A DNA stretch of 5,740 nucleotides from Eubacterium sp. (GTDB lineage: Bacteria > Bacillota_A > Clostridia > Lachnospirales > Lachnospiraceae), in contig JAILEL010000387.1 in NCBI GenBank assembly GCA_024687845.1, positions 1 through 5,740 on the forward strand, in the 5' to 3' direction. The notes beneath the pieces were generated by a model. That model saw only the letters and a list, made by a program, of their open reading frames with translations, made no database searches and had not been told where the DNA came from. The translations under genes and the position numbers were made by a program. Of this stretch, positions 1 through 5,740 are shown piece by piece (position 1 is the stretch's first letter; each line of letters begins with the position of its first letter).

Positions 1-16
1 TAAGTAGGTATTCGAT

Positions 17-1813
17 ATGAATAAAAAAATTCAAGTTCTGCTTGAGTCTCTGGTAGCTGGTATTCTGGTATTTGTACTGACACTGACTAATGCACTTGGT
101 TTTTTGGACTATTTTGTCAGAGATAATCTCTACCAGATACCAAGAGGAATAAGTAGTAAGATTAAGATAATTGGAATAGATGAGAGGACTATGAACGAGC
201 TTGGTCCTGCTCAGACCTGGTCAAGAAGTAATTATGCAATGCTCATAGATAAACTGAATGAACATGCTGATGCAAAGCCCATGGTCATAGGTTTTGATAT
301 CCAGTTTTCCGGGCAGATAGATGATGGCGACCAGCAGTTTGCCGACAAGGTTAAAGAGTCCGGAAATGTGGTTGTAGTTAATCATCTTTTGTATGATAAA
401 AAACTCGTTCTTAAGGACGGAGAATACGTTTCTTCTGTTTCAGATATAGAACAGCCCTTTACTGAATTGGAAAAAAATGCTCTGACAGGCTACAGCAATG
501 TGGCTCCAGATAGTGATGGAGTAGTCAGAAGAATTATTCCTACAGAACAATATAATGAGCAAAAATTTAGTATTTTCCCTTTGGTAATTTACGAAGAATA
601 TTGTAAAAGAATGGGAATATCACAGAGTGAGATACCTATTGACAGAACGGGACGGAGTATTATTAATTATTCTGGAAAGCCCGGGGACTATGAATATATA
701 TCCTTTGTAGATATTCTGGATGGCAATATAGATACCAGAACCTTTAAAGACAGTATCGTTCTTGTGGGTGCATATGCACCGGGAATGCAGGATAGCTTTC
801 AGGTTCCAAATGGTGGTAGCCAGCAGATGTATGGAGTTGAGATACATGCAAATATACTCCAGTCGTTTATTCAGAACAGATTCGCAATAAACGGCAATCC
901 GATTATATTTAGTCTTATCACAGCTGTAATTGCAGCGGCACTTCATTTCGTTTTCAGAAAAAAGAAGATATGGAAGTCACTGATAATTCTCATTCTCGTG
1001 ATTGCTATTGAAGTAGTGGCTTGCATTATATTAAATAATATCGGATATGCCTTCAATGTTATCTATTTTCCACTTGTTCTGGTCATCTCATATGTTTATT
1101 CAATCGCATTGGGATATGTACTTGAAAGGTCGAGAAGAAAAAAGGTGCTAAGTGCATTTCAGAAATATGTGGCCCCTCAGATTGTTGAAGAATTATCCAA
1201 ATCAGGTGATTTCAACATTAAGGTTGGTGGGGAGAACAGAGATATTGCAGCACTTTTTGTGGATATCAGAGGTTTTACGACGATGTCGGAGGCGCTGGAA
1301 CCGGAAGAAGTCGTCGATATATTAAATGAATATCTTACAATGACTACTCAGGCGATATTTAAAAACATGGGAACACTTGACAAATTCGTTGGAGACTGTA
1401 CAATGGCAGTGTTCAATTCTCCATTTGATCTTCCGGATTATGAATATAAAGCAGTATGTGCTGCTCTTGATATTGTAAATGATGGAAAAGAGCTTCAGGA
1501 GAAGCTTCTTAAAAAGCATGGCCGTACTATTGGATATGGTGTCGGAGTTAATGTTGGCCCTGCAGTAGTCGGAAATATCGGTTGTGATTTCAGAATGGAT
1601 TTTACAGCAATTGGAGATACTGTAAATACAGCTGCAAGACTTGAAGCAAATGCAAAGGCTGGTCAGGTACTTATAAGTGATGTTCTTTATGAAAGACTAA
1701 AGGACAGAATAAATGTAAATGGAATCGGTGAGATACCGCTTAAAGGAAAAAGTAAAGGCGTATATGTATATGAGGTTTTATCACTAAAGGATACTGATTC
1801 CAAAGAAAAATAA
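17..1813 (+). CDS. CHASE2-domain membrane adenylate cyclase, class IIIb
   Basis: A 598-residue membrane sensor cyclase predicted to make cAMP from ATP. An in-frame TAG at 5-7 makes ATG 17 the first possible start; a weak AGTAGG lies 8 nt upstream. Layout: membrane segment about 8-28, external CHASE2 sensor about 30-290 (IDERTMNELG, VIGFDIQF, DSDGVVRR, YGVEIHAN), three membrane segments about 295-313, 319-339 and 347-369, a linker, then the cytoplasmic catalytic domain about 406-588. Catalytic residues are complete: metal-binding D416 (FVDIRGF) and D460 (KFVGD), base-selecting K456 and T530 (DFTAIGDTVN), and transition-state N537 and R541. K456 plus Thr rather than Asp at 530 points to a class IIIb adenylate cyclase, a subclass known for bicarbonate stimulation. 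One domain carries all residues, so it should act as a homodimer. It leads the signalling cluster. The CHASE2 ligand is unknown. Domain call very sure; cAMP rather than cGMP is inferred from the residues. Confidence 0.95.
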   Translation: MNKKIQVLLESLVAGILVFVLTLTNALGFLDYFVRDNLYQIPRGISSKIKIIGIDERTMNELGPAQTWSRSNYAMLIDKLNEHADAKPMVIGFDIQFSGQIDDGDQQFADKVKESGNVVVVNHLLYDKKLVLKDGEYVSSVSDIEQPFTELEKNALTGYSNVAPDSDGVVRRIIPTEQYNEQKFSIFPLVIYEEYCKRMGISQSEIPIDRTGRSIINYSGKPGDYEYISFVDILDGNIDTRTFKDSIVLVGAYAPGMQDSFQVPNGGSQQMYGVEIHANILQSFIQNRFAINGNPIIFSLITAVIAAALHFVFRKKKIWKSLIILILVIAIEVVACIILNNIGYAFNVIYFPLVLVISYVYSIALGYVLERSRRKKVLSAFQKYVAPQIVEELSKSGDFNIKVGGENRDIAALFVDIRGFTTMSEALEPEEVVDILNEYLTMTTQAIFKNMGTLDKFVGDCTMAVFNSPFDLPDYEYKAVCAALDIVNDGKELQEKLLKKHGRTIGYGVGVNVGPAVVGNIGCDFRMDFTAIGDTVNTAARLEANAKAGQVLISDVLYERLKDRINVNGIGEIPLKGKSKGVYVYEVLSLKDTDSKEK

Positions 1814-1818
1814 TGAAA

Positions 1819-1822
1819 GGGG
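1819..1822 (+). promoter_or_regulatory. Ribosome binding site deciding the start of the MBL-fold gene
   Basis: AGGGG lies inside the longest reading frame, 3 nt after its first ATG (1813) and about 11 nt before the in-frame ATG 1834. ATG 1813 overlaps the cyclase stop codon by one base (TAATG) and has only the weak AAAGAAAAA in front of it. The site therefore favours 1834, although coupled translation from 1813 cannot be excluded. Confidence 0.55.
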
Positions 1823-1833
1823 AAAGACAGATA

Positions 1834-2553
1834 ATGCTGACTTTCTTAGGTCGTGGTTCCGGATTTTCTGATAATCATAACTGTGCATTTTTTATCCATG
1901 AGGATAGCTTGGTTCTTATGGATTGCTCTATTATGGCGTTTTTAAAGATGAAAAATGCTGGTATAGACAAGTTTTCTGATGGTAAAAAAATAAACAGAAT
2001 AGTGATTATGATTACGCATACTCATAGTGACCATATAGCAGGACTTCCTATGCTGGTACATTTTTCTTATTTTGTTTGGAAGCTGCCGATTGAAATAATC
2101 GTTTCGAGTAATGAAGTTAAGGAAAATATGGAGTATTATCTTATTAATATAGATGGATGCGCCGAGACGGCTTTTAATGTATGCCTTTTTGAAGATAAAA
2201 AGGGTAAAGAAGGGTATGAATGGCTGCTTGAGACTATTCCAACCAGTCATGTTCCGCAGCTTAGTGGAAAATGCTTTGGATATAAGATGAAGATAGAGGG
2301 AAAGAGTGTAGTTTATACGGGTGATACTCGATGTATAGAGGACTTTATACCTTATCTTGACGAGAGCGGATATTTATATTCTGAATGTAGTGCCATAGAT
2401 TCCGGAGTTCATACACCTATATGGAAACTGACGGAATATAATGACTTCTTTAGAGAAAAGAAAATTAAAGTTTATTTAATGCATTTGGATGATGAAGATA
2501 AAATTAAAAAGGCAATAGAAGGAACAGATTTTGAATTTGCACCACTGTTTTGA
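1834..2553 (+). CDS. Metallo-beta-lactamase-fold metal-dependent hydrolase (RNase Z-like)
   Basis: A soluble metallohydrolase of 239 residues from ATG 1834 (246 if ATG 1813 is used). I prefer 1834 because the protein then begins MLTFLGRGSGF, the usual first strand of this fold, and a GGGG ribosome site precedes it. The two-metal set is complete in 239-residue numbering: the HxHxDH motif H62, H64, D66, H67 (HTHSDH), then H139 (TSHVP), D164 (YTGDTR) and H217 (LMHLDD). This pattern is that of the RNase Z-like/phosphodiesterase branch, whose members cleave phosphodiester bonds in tRNA, cyclic nucleotides or small esters. No signal peptide or membrane segment is visible, so it should be cytoplasmic. 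It sits between an adenylate cyclase gene and a diguanylate cyclase gene, so a cyclic-nucleotide phosphodiesterase role is attractive, but only by context. The fold is sure; the substrate is unknown. Confidence 0.9.
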   Translation: MLTFLGRGSGFSDNHNCAFFIHEDSLVLMDCSIMAFLKMKNAGIDKFSDGKKINRIVIMITHTHSDHIAGLPMLVHFSYFVWKLPIEIIVSSNEVKENMEYYLINIDGCAETAFNVCLFEDKKGKEGYEWLLETIPTSHVPQLSGKCFGYKMKIEGKSVVYTGDTRCIEDFIPYLDESGYLYSECSAIDSGVHTPIWKLTEYNDFFREKKIKVYLMHLDDEDKIKKAIEGTDFEFAPLF

Positions 2554-2557
2554 GATT

Positions 2558-2562
2558 GGGGG
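2558..2562 (+). promoter_or_regulatory. Ribosome binding site deciding the start of the GAF-GGDEF gene
   Basis: GGGGG lies 7 nt before ATG 2570 and just after the stop codon of the hydrolase gene. It supports ATG 2570 over the in-frame TTG at 2531, which lies inside the hydrolase gene and has no purine-rich site before it. Confidence 0.7.
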
Positions 2563-2569
2563 ACCTGAA

Positions 2570-3571
2570 ATGGAATATAGTAATATGCTACTTAATGAGA
2601 TTTTTGATATTAATGATAAGCTGTACCGCGAAATGTGCAGCAACAAGGAAAATGATCACGAAACGCTGTTCAGATTTCTGACAGAGCTTGGAAGAGTTAT
2701 GGCAGACGCTGACAGAGCAAGCTTCTGGAAATGGGATCGAAGAAAGCACCAGCTGTGGACTACTTCAGCAACAGGAGTTGACAGGATAATAATTCCGGAT
2801 GATACAGGGCTTGTTGGAAAAGCTCTCCACGAAGGCAGAGTTGTGGTTACAAATGACCCATATAATGATCCGAATTTTAATTCTTCTGTCGACAAAATGA
2901 CAGGATACGTTACCAAATCAATCCTTGTAATGCCGGTTGCAAATGTTAATGGTGACTTTATAGGTGCATTTCAGATTATTAATAAAAATGGTGGTGGTGG
3001 ATTCGATGAGGAAGAGGATGTAAGGAAACTTTCTACAGCTGCGCTTATCTGCGGCCTTGCACTGGAGTCAGAAAACTTTCTTGAAGAGTCTCATCATGAT
3101 AAGCTCACAAAGCTTAAAAACAGAATGGGCTTCTACAGTGATTTTTCAAAGAGATACAGTAAATTCCTTGAAGACGACATACCAATCAGTATGTTTATAT
3201 CAGATATAGATAAGTTTAAGCGTGTTAATGATACCTATGGACATAATGCAGGTGATGATGTTCTGGCATTTACTGCAGCACTTATCGAAAGCTTCTGCCC
3301 GGAAAATGGTGGAGTATATAGATGGGGTGGAGAAGAATTCATCATGATAATGCCTGAAGCAGAGCTGGATGCAGTTGTTGAGATGGCAGAAAAAGTACGT
3401 GTTAAGCTGATGAACAGCCCATGTAATGCCCAGGGTAATATGATAGACCTTACTATGAGTTTCGGCTGCCGACAGTTTGACAAGGAGCTTACCATTGAAG
3501 AAAATATAAGCATGGCTGATGCAAATCTTTATACGGCTAAAGAAACAGGTCGTAACAAGGTTGTGTATTAA
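2570..3571 (+). CDS. GAF-GGDEF diguanylate cyclase
   Basis: A soluble 333-residue enzyme predicted to condense two GTP into c-di-GMP. A GAF sensor spans about 28-170, with NDPYNDPNFN at 95-104 and NK at 138-139 followed by F145 and E149-D150. This closely resembles the NKFDE signature (N-K-Xn-F-X3-D-E) of cyclic-nucleotide-binding GAF domains in phosphodiesterases and cyanobacterial adenylate cyclases, with the last two acids swapped. The GGDEF domain runs about 172-333: the entry motif DKLTKLKNR (177-185), metal-binding D212 in SDIDKFKRVND, and active-site RWGGEEF (251-257), an accepted functional variant. The RxxD inhibitory I-site is absent: the matching positions are P244 and G247, so classic product inhibition is not expected. 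There is no membrane segment, so the input is intracellular. It is the third gene of the cluster, 16 nt after the hydrolase. Enzyme activity is highly likely; the GAF ligand is inferred. Confidence 0.95.
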   Translation: MEYSNMLLNEIFDINDKLYREMCSNKENDHETLFRFLTELGRVMADADRASFWKWDRRKHQLWTTSATGVDRIIIPDDTGLVGKALHEGRVVVTNDPYNDPNFNSSVDKMTGYVTKSILVMPVANVNGDFIGAFQIINKNGGGGFDEEEDVRKLSTAALICGLALESENFLEESHHDKLTKLKNRMGFYSDFSKRYSKFLEDDIPISMFISDIDKFKRVNDTYGHNAGDDVLAFTAALIESFCPENGGVYRWGGEEFIMIMPEAELDAVVEMAEKVRVKLMNSPCNAQGNMIDLTMSFGCRQFDKELTIEENISMADANLYTAKETGRNKVVY

Positions 3572-3575
3572 GATG

Positions 3576-3604
3576 TTGATAAAATAGTAAATATAGGTTA
3601 AAAT
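3576..3604 (+). promoter_or_regulatory. Candidate sigma-A-type promoter for metK
   Basis: TTGATA (3576-3581) and TAAAAT (3599-3604) are separated by 17 bp, giving a predicted start of transcription near 3611 and a leader of about 40 nt. A perfect TATAAT at 3624-3629 is also present, but it has no good -35 box, and starting there would leave almost no room before the ribosome site. I see no hairpin terminator between the diguanylate cyclase gene and metK, so read-through is also possible. Confidence 0.45.
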
Positions 3605-3636
3605 AATAATTCACTTGTAATTGTATAATATTTTAT

Positions 3637-3641
3637 GGAGG
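3637..3641 (+). promoter_or_regulatory. Ribosome binding site that sets a GTG start for metK
   Basis: A consensus GGAGG lies 8 nt before GTG 3650. It overlaps the in-frame ATG at 3635, which would add five residues (MEDIN) and has no purine-rich site of its own. The GTG start gives an N-terminus [18 protein letters not shown], which fits the usual beginning of the family. Confidence 0.88.
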
Positions 3642-3649
3642 ATATAAAC

Positions 3650-4837
3650 GTGGAAAGAAGATTTTTTACATCTGAATCCGTTACAGAGGGACATCCAGAT
3701 AAAATCTGTGACCAGATATCAGATGCAATACTTGATGAGCTGTTAAAACAGGATCCAAACAGTCGTGTTGCTTGTGAGACATCCTGTACAACTGGTCTTG
3801 TATTTGTAATGGGTGAGATATCAACAAATGGTTATGTTGATATTCAGAAGGTTGTCAGAGATACTGTCAGAGAGATTGGCTATGACAGAGCTAAGTATGG
3901 CTTTGATGCAGAAACCTGCGGAGTGATGGTAGCAATCGATGAGCAGTCTCAGGATATTGCTCTCGGAGTTGACAAGGCTCTTGAGGCAAAAGAGAATCAG
4001 ATGAGCGATGAAGAGCTTGAGGCAATCGGTGCAGGTGACCAGGGACTTATGTTTGGTTATGCAACAAATGAGACTCCAGAGCTTATGCCATATCCTATTT
4101 CAATGGCACATAAGCTTGCTCTTAAGCTTACAGAGGTTAGAAAGAATGGAACACTTTCCTATCTGAGACCTGATGGAAAGACTCAGGTAACAGTTGAGTA
4201 TGATGAGGATGGAAAGCCAGTAAGAATAGATACAGTTGTTCTTTCAACACAGCACAGTGCAGATGTTAGTCAGGAACAGATTCATGAGGATATCAAGAAG
4301 TATGTATTTGATCCTGTACTTCCAGCTGATATGATTGATGATGATACAAAATATTACATCAATCCAACAGGAAGATTCGTTATAGGTGGTCCTCACGGAG
4401 ATTCAGGTCTTACAGGACGTAAGATAATCGTAGATACCTACGGTGGATATGCACGTCACGGCGGCGGAGCATTTTCAGGAAAGGATCCTACAAAGGTAGA
4501 CCGTTCTGCATCTTATGCAGCAAGATATGTTGCAAAGAATATTGTAGCTGCAGGACTTGCTGATAGGTGCGAAATCCAGCTTGCATATGCAATCGGTGTT
4601 GCAAGACCAATGTCAATCATGATAGATACATTTGGCACAGGAAAGCTTTCTGATGAAAAGATTGTCGAGATTGTAAGAGAAAACTTTGATCTCAGACCAG
4701 CAGGAATCATCAAGATGCTTGACCTGAGACGTCCTATCTATAAGCAGACAGCTGCATATGGACATTTTGGACGTACAGATATCGATGTTCCATGGGAGCA
4801 TACAGATATGGCTGATACTTTGAAGAAGTATCTGTAA
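3650..4837 (+). CDS. metK: S-adenosylmethionine synthetase (methionine adenosyltransferase)
   Basis: Makes S-adenosylmethionine from ATP and methionine with release of phosphate and pyrophosphate; a cytoplasmic, normally tetrameric enzyme that supplies the cell's main methyl donor. From GTG 3650 the protein has 395 residues, the normal length. Recognisable signatures in order are: GHPDK (14-18; catalytic His15 and metal-binding Asp17), the hallmark [12 protein letters not shown] (127-138), [13 protein letters not shown] (246-258), and the glycine-rich phosphate-binding [16 protein letters not shown] (271-286). All appear intact. The common start at ATG 3635 is rejected because the Shine-Dalgarno sequence overlaps it. 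The gene has its own likely promoter and a strong terminator, so it is probably a single-gene unit. The 78-nt gap upstream is too short for a standard S-box leader, so no SAM riboswitch is evident. I see no functional tie to the signalling cluster. Identification is essentially certain. Confidence 0.98.
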   Translation: MERRFFTSESVTEGHPDKICDQISDAILDELLKQDPNSRVACETSCTTGLVFVMGEISTNGYVDIQKVVRDTVREIGYDRAKYGFDAETCGVMVAIDEQSQDIALGVDKALEAKENQMSDEELEAIGAGDQGLMFGYATNETPELMPYPISMAHKLALKLTEVRKNGTLSYLRPDGKTQVTVEYDEDGKPVRIDTVVLSTQHSADVSQEQIHEDIKKYVFDPVLPADMIDDDTKYYINPTGRFVIGGPHGDSGLTGRKIIVDTYGGYARHGGGAFSGKDPTKVDRSASYAARYVAKNIVAAGLADRCEIQLAYAIGVARPMSIMIDTFGTGKLSDEKIVEIVRENFDLRPAGIIKMLDLRRPIYKQTAAYGHFGRTDIDVPWEHTDMADTLKKYL

Positions 4838-4857
4838 GTATAATACTAAAAGAAGAT

Positions 4858-4912
4858 AAACCGTTGTTTTTCAAATCTTTTATGGAAAAGTCTTGAAGAA
4901 CAACGGTTTTTT
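4858..4912 (+). terminator. Intrinsic (Rho-independent) terminator of metK
   Basis: CCGTTGTT (4861-4868) pairs with AACAACGG (4899-4906). The stem continues through one T-G wobble (4869/4898), five more pairs, two mismatches and five pairs to an ATGG loop at 4882-4885. AAA at 4858-4860 can pair with the first Ts of the tail. The run TTTTTT at 4907-4912 directly follows the stem. It begins 20 nt after the metK stop and separates metK from the downstream leader and carbamoyltransferase gene. Confidence 0.9.
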
Positions 4913-4932
4913 ATATGAATAATACTTTTTTG

Positions 4933-4961
4933 TTGATTATTATGATATTTTAAAGTAAAAT
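4933..4961 (+). promoter_or_regulatory. Candidate promoter for the leader RNA and carbamoyltransferase gene
   Basis: TTGATT (4933-4938) and TAAAAT (4956-4961) are 17 bp apart, nearly the same hexamers and spacing as the proposed metK promoter. The predicted transcription start, about 4968, falls exactly where the structured leader begins, which supports the assignment. TACAAT (4964-4969) is an alternative -10 box but lacks a good -35 partner. Confidence 0.45.
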
Positions 4962-4967
4962 TATACA

Positions 4968-5129
4968 ATATGGCTAACGAAGTGCCTCCTTTGGAGGCAA
5001 TAGAACATCGAATATCAGGCTTATTTAAGCTTGCTTAAGAATAAGCCGTATTCGATGTGGACTTAAGAATGCTTTTTGAGTTAACCGTGAATAGTAACCA
5101 GCGAAAATATACGGAAGAGGTACGTGTTT
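4968..5129 (+). ncRNA. Candidate structured 5' leader RNA, possible cis-regulator, class unknown
   Basis: About 160 nt between the proposed promoter and the carbamoyltransferase start can fold into a three-way junction. Closing helix P1 pairs 4970-4978 with 5080-5088 (nine positions, one C-A mismatch and one T-G wobble). P2 is a 7-bp hairpin, 4983-4989 with 4993-4999, and a TTT loop. P3 is long: 10 perfect pairs (5005-5014 with 5049-5058), a small asymmetric internal loop, 8 perfect pairs (5018-5025 with 5040-5047), a 2-nt bulge, 4 pairs and a CTTG loop. P3 has no T-run after it, so it is not an ordinary terminator. I see no T-box, S-box, lysine, TPP or PyrR-site motif. The hairpins are plain in the sequence; P1 and a regulatory role are inference. 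The remaining part, 5089-5129, holds only the linker and ribosome site GGAAGAGG (5113-5120). Confidence 0.45.
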
Positions 5130-5740
5130 ATGAAGAATATGCTTAATTTTTCCAATTTCACGGCAGAAGAGCTGATTGAAATTCTGGAAATTGCTCAGGA
5201 TATGAAGAAGAATCCTGACAAGTATGCTGACAGTCTTAAAGGAAAGAAACTATATTCACTGTTTGAAAAAACATCTACGAGAACATTTCTTTCATTTGCA
5301 ACTGGAATAACAGAGCTTGGTGGAACATATTTTAACCAGCTTTGGGAGGATTCTAATTTTGTTCTTGGCGAGCCTGTATCTGAAATCAAATACGTTTGCA
5401 GAAACGTAGACATTATAATGGCAAGACTTGTGAAGAATGAAACGGTTGAGCTTTTTGGTAATAACGTTACAGTTCCATTCATCAATGGCTGTGATAGTAC
5501 CTATCATCCTTGCCAGATTCTGGCAGATGCCCTTACAATGATTGAAAAATTTGGAAGCCTTGATGTTAAGCTTATGTACATCGGAGCAAAGAATAATGTA
5601 TTTAACTCATTGGTTGAATTTTTTGCCAAGATGAAGAAGGGAACCTTGTATGGACTTACTCCACTCGTAAATAATACTGCATGTGGTGTGGATTTCTATA
5701 CAGATGCTGCTGCATCAGGTCATTATATTGAACTCAATCC
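5130..5740 (+). CDS. Ornithine carbamoyltransferase-family protein (argF-like), 3' end outside window
   Basis: The first 203 residues of a carbamoyltransferase; family members are usually a little over 300 residues, so roughly the last third is missing. Ornithine carbamoyltransferase joins carbamoyl phosphate and ornithine to give citrulline in arginine metabolism. ATG 5130 has GGAAGAGG nine nt upstream; the in-frame GTG 5124 is too close to that site. Carbamoyl-phosphate-binding elements are present: FEKTSTRT (45-52; S49, R51, T52), R99 (MARLV), and HPCQILAD (126-133; H126, Q129). The amino-acid-binding domain starts with YIGAKNNVFNSL (150-161), whose NN matches the ornithine-contacting Asn of the family. 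It differs from typical enzymes in STRTF-LSFA for STRTR-xSFE, GEPVSEIKYV for the usual GEP-x-x-DTARV, and GAKNN for GDGNN. The family is sure; ornithine is the likeliest substrate, but a related amine acceptor remains possible because the C-terminal specificity loop is not visible. A structured leader precedes it. Confidence 0.88.
   Translation, partial: MKNMLNFSNFTAEELIEILEIAQDMKKNPDKYADSLKGKKLYSLFEKTSTRTFLSFATGITELGGTYFNQLWEDSNFVLGEPVSEIKYVCRNVDIIMARLVKNETVELFGNNVTVPFINGCDSTYHPCQILADALTMIEKFGSLDVKLMYIGAKNNVFNSLVEFFAKMKKGTLYGLTPLVNNTACGVDFYTDAAASGHYIELN

Noticed and set aside
8..16. GTATTCGAT shared by the first bases of the window and by the leader hairpin (5048-5056)
   Set aside because: A 9-mer match is expected many times by chance in 5.7 kb, and the first copy shows no matching hairpin in the visible sequence.
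620..946. Reverse-strand ORF of 108 codons inside the cyclase gene, and the other reverse-strand ORFs (1322-1519, 1942-2250, 2656-2916, 3235-3513, 4513-4801, 5195-5507)
   Set aside because: Each lies opposite a well-supported conserved gene and shows no recognisable domain; they are shadows of the coding strand.
2531..2570. TTG start at 2531 for the GAF-GGDEF gene
   Set aside because: It would overlap the hydrolase gene by 23 nt without a ribosome site, whereas ATG 2570 has GGGGG at 7-nt spacing.
4970..5038. A 22-codon ORF (MANEVPPLEAIEHRISGLFKLA) in the leader, a possible leader peptide
   Set aside because: It has no ribosome site, would be almost leaderless from the predicted start, has a single Arg codon and no run of regulatory codons. 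Its codons coincide with the hairpin arms, which explain the sequence better.
5005..5058. Hairpin P3 as a terminator or inverted-repeat mobile element
   Set aside because: No T-run follows it directly, there is no transposase or target duplication nearby, and it sits inside a single short leader.
4968..5129. T-box, S-box, PyrR site or ArgR boxes as an explanation of the leader
   Set aside because: No T-box TGGNACCGCG-type sequence, S-box core or PyrR-loop consensus was found. TGAAT occurrences at 4916 and 5088 lack the partner ATTCA half of an ARG box.
5069..5146. A 25-codon ORF overlapping the start of the carbamoyltransferase gene in another frame
   Set aside because: No Shine-Dalgarno sequence precedes its ATG, and it runs through the ribosome site of the real gene; likely chance.

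Overview
The window looks like chromosomal DNA from a low-GC Gram-positive of the Clostridia, most likely a Lachnospiraceae member (Butyrivibrio/Roseburia-like). This is an inference from the AT-rich sequence with frequent AGA arginine codons, the purine-rich Shine-Dalgarno sites and the type of gene content. All five genes run on the + strand, and nothing in the window suggests a mobile element, CRISPR array, tRNA or rRNA.

Positions 17-3571 hold a compact three-gene signalling cluster. It starts with a membrane CHASE2 class III adenylate cyclase (17-1813), followed by a metallo-beta-lactamase-fold hydrolase (1834-2553) and a soluble GAF-GGDEF diguanylate cyclase (2570-3571). The gaps are 20 and 16 nt, so the genes are probably co-transcribed from a promoter left of the window. 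The cyclase has all class III catalytic residues, with Lys and Thr at the base-selecting positions, which predicts a cAMP-forming class IIIb enzyme. The diguanylate cyclase has an active GGEEF site, no inhibitory I-site, and a GAF domain with a near match to the NKFDE motif of cyclic-nucleotide-binding GAF domains. Together these suggest a cAMP-to-c-di-GMP relay, which is the most interesting hypothesis here.

Positions 3572-4912 form a housekeeping unit: a short promoter region, the S-adenosylmethionine synthetase gene metK (GTG start at 3650) and a strong intrinsic terminator (4858-4912). No SAM riboswitch precedes metK.

Positions 4913-5129 form a leader region: a candidate promoter, then about 160 nt that fold into a possible three-way-junction RNA with two very good hairpins. 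It lies directly upstream of a carbamoyltransferase gene of the ornithine carbamoyltransferase type (5130 to the window end, 3' part missing). That enzyme keeps the carbamoyl-phosphate-binding residues but departs from the family consensus at several usually conserved places. The RNA matches no riboswitch class I can recognise and is the second item worth following up.
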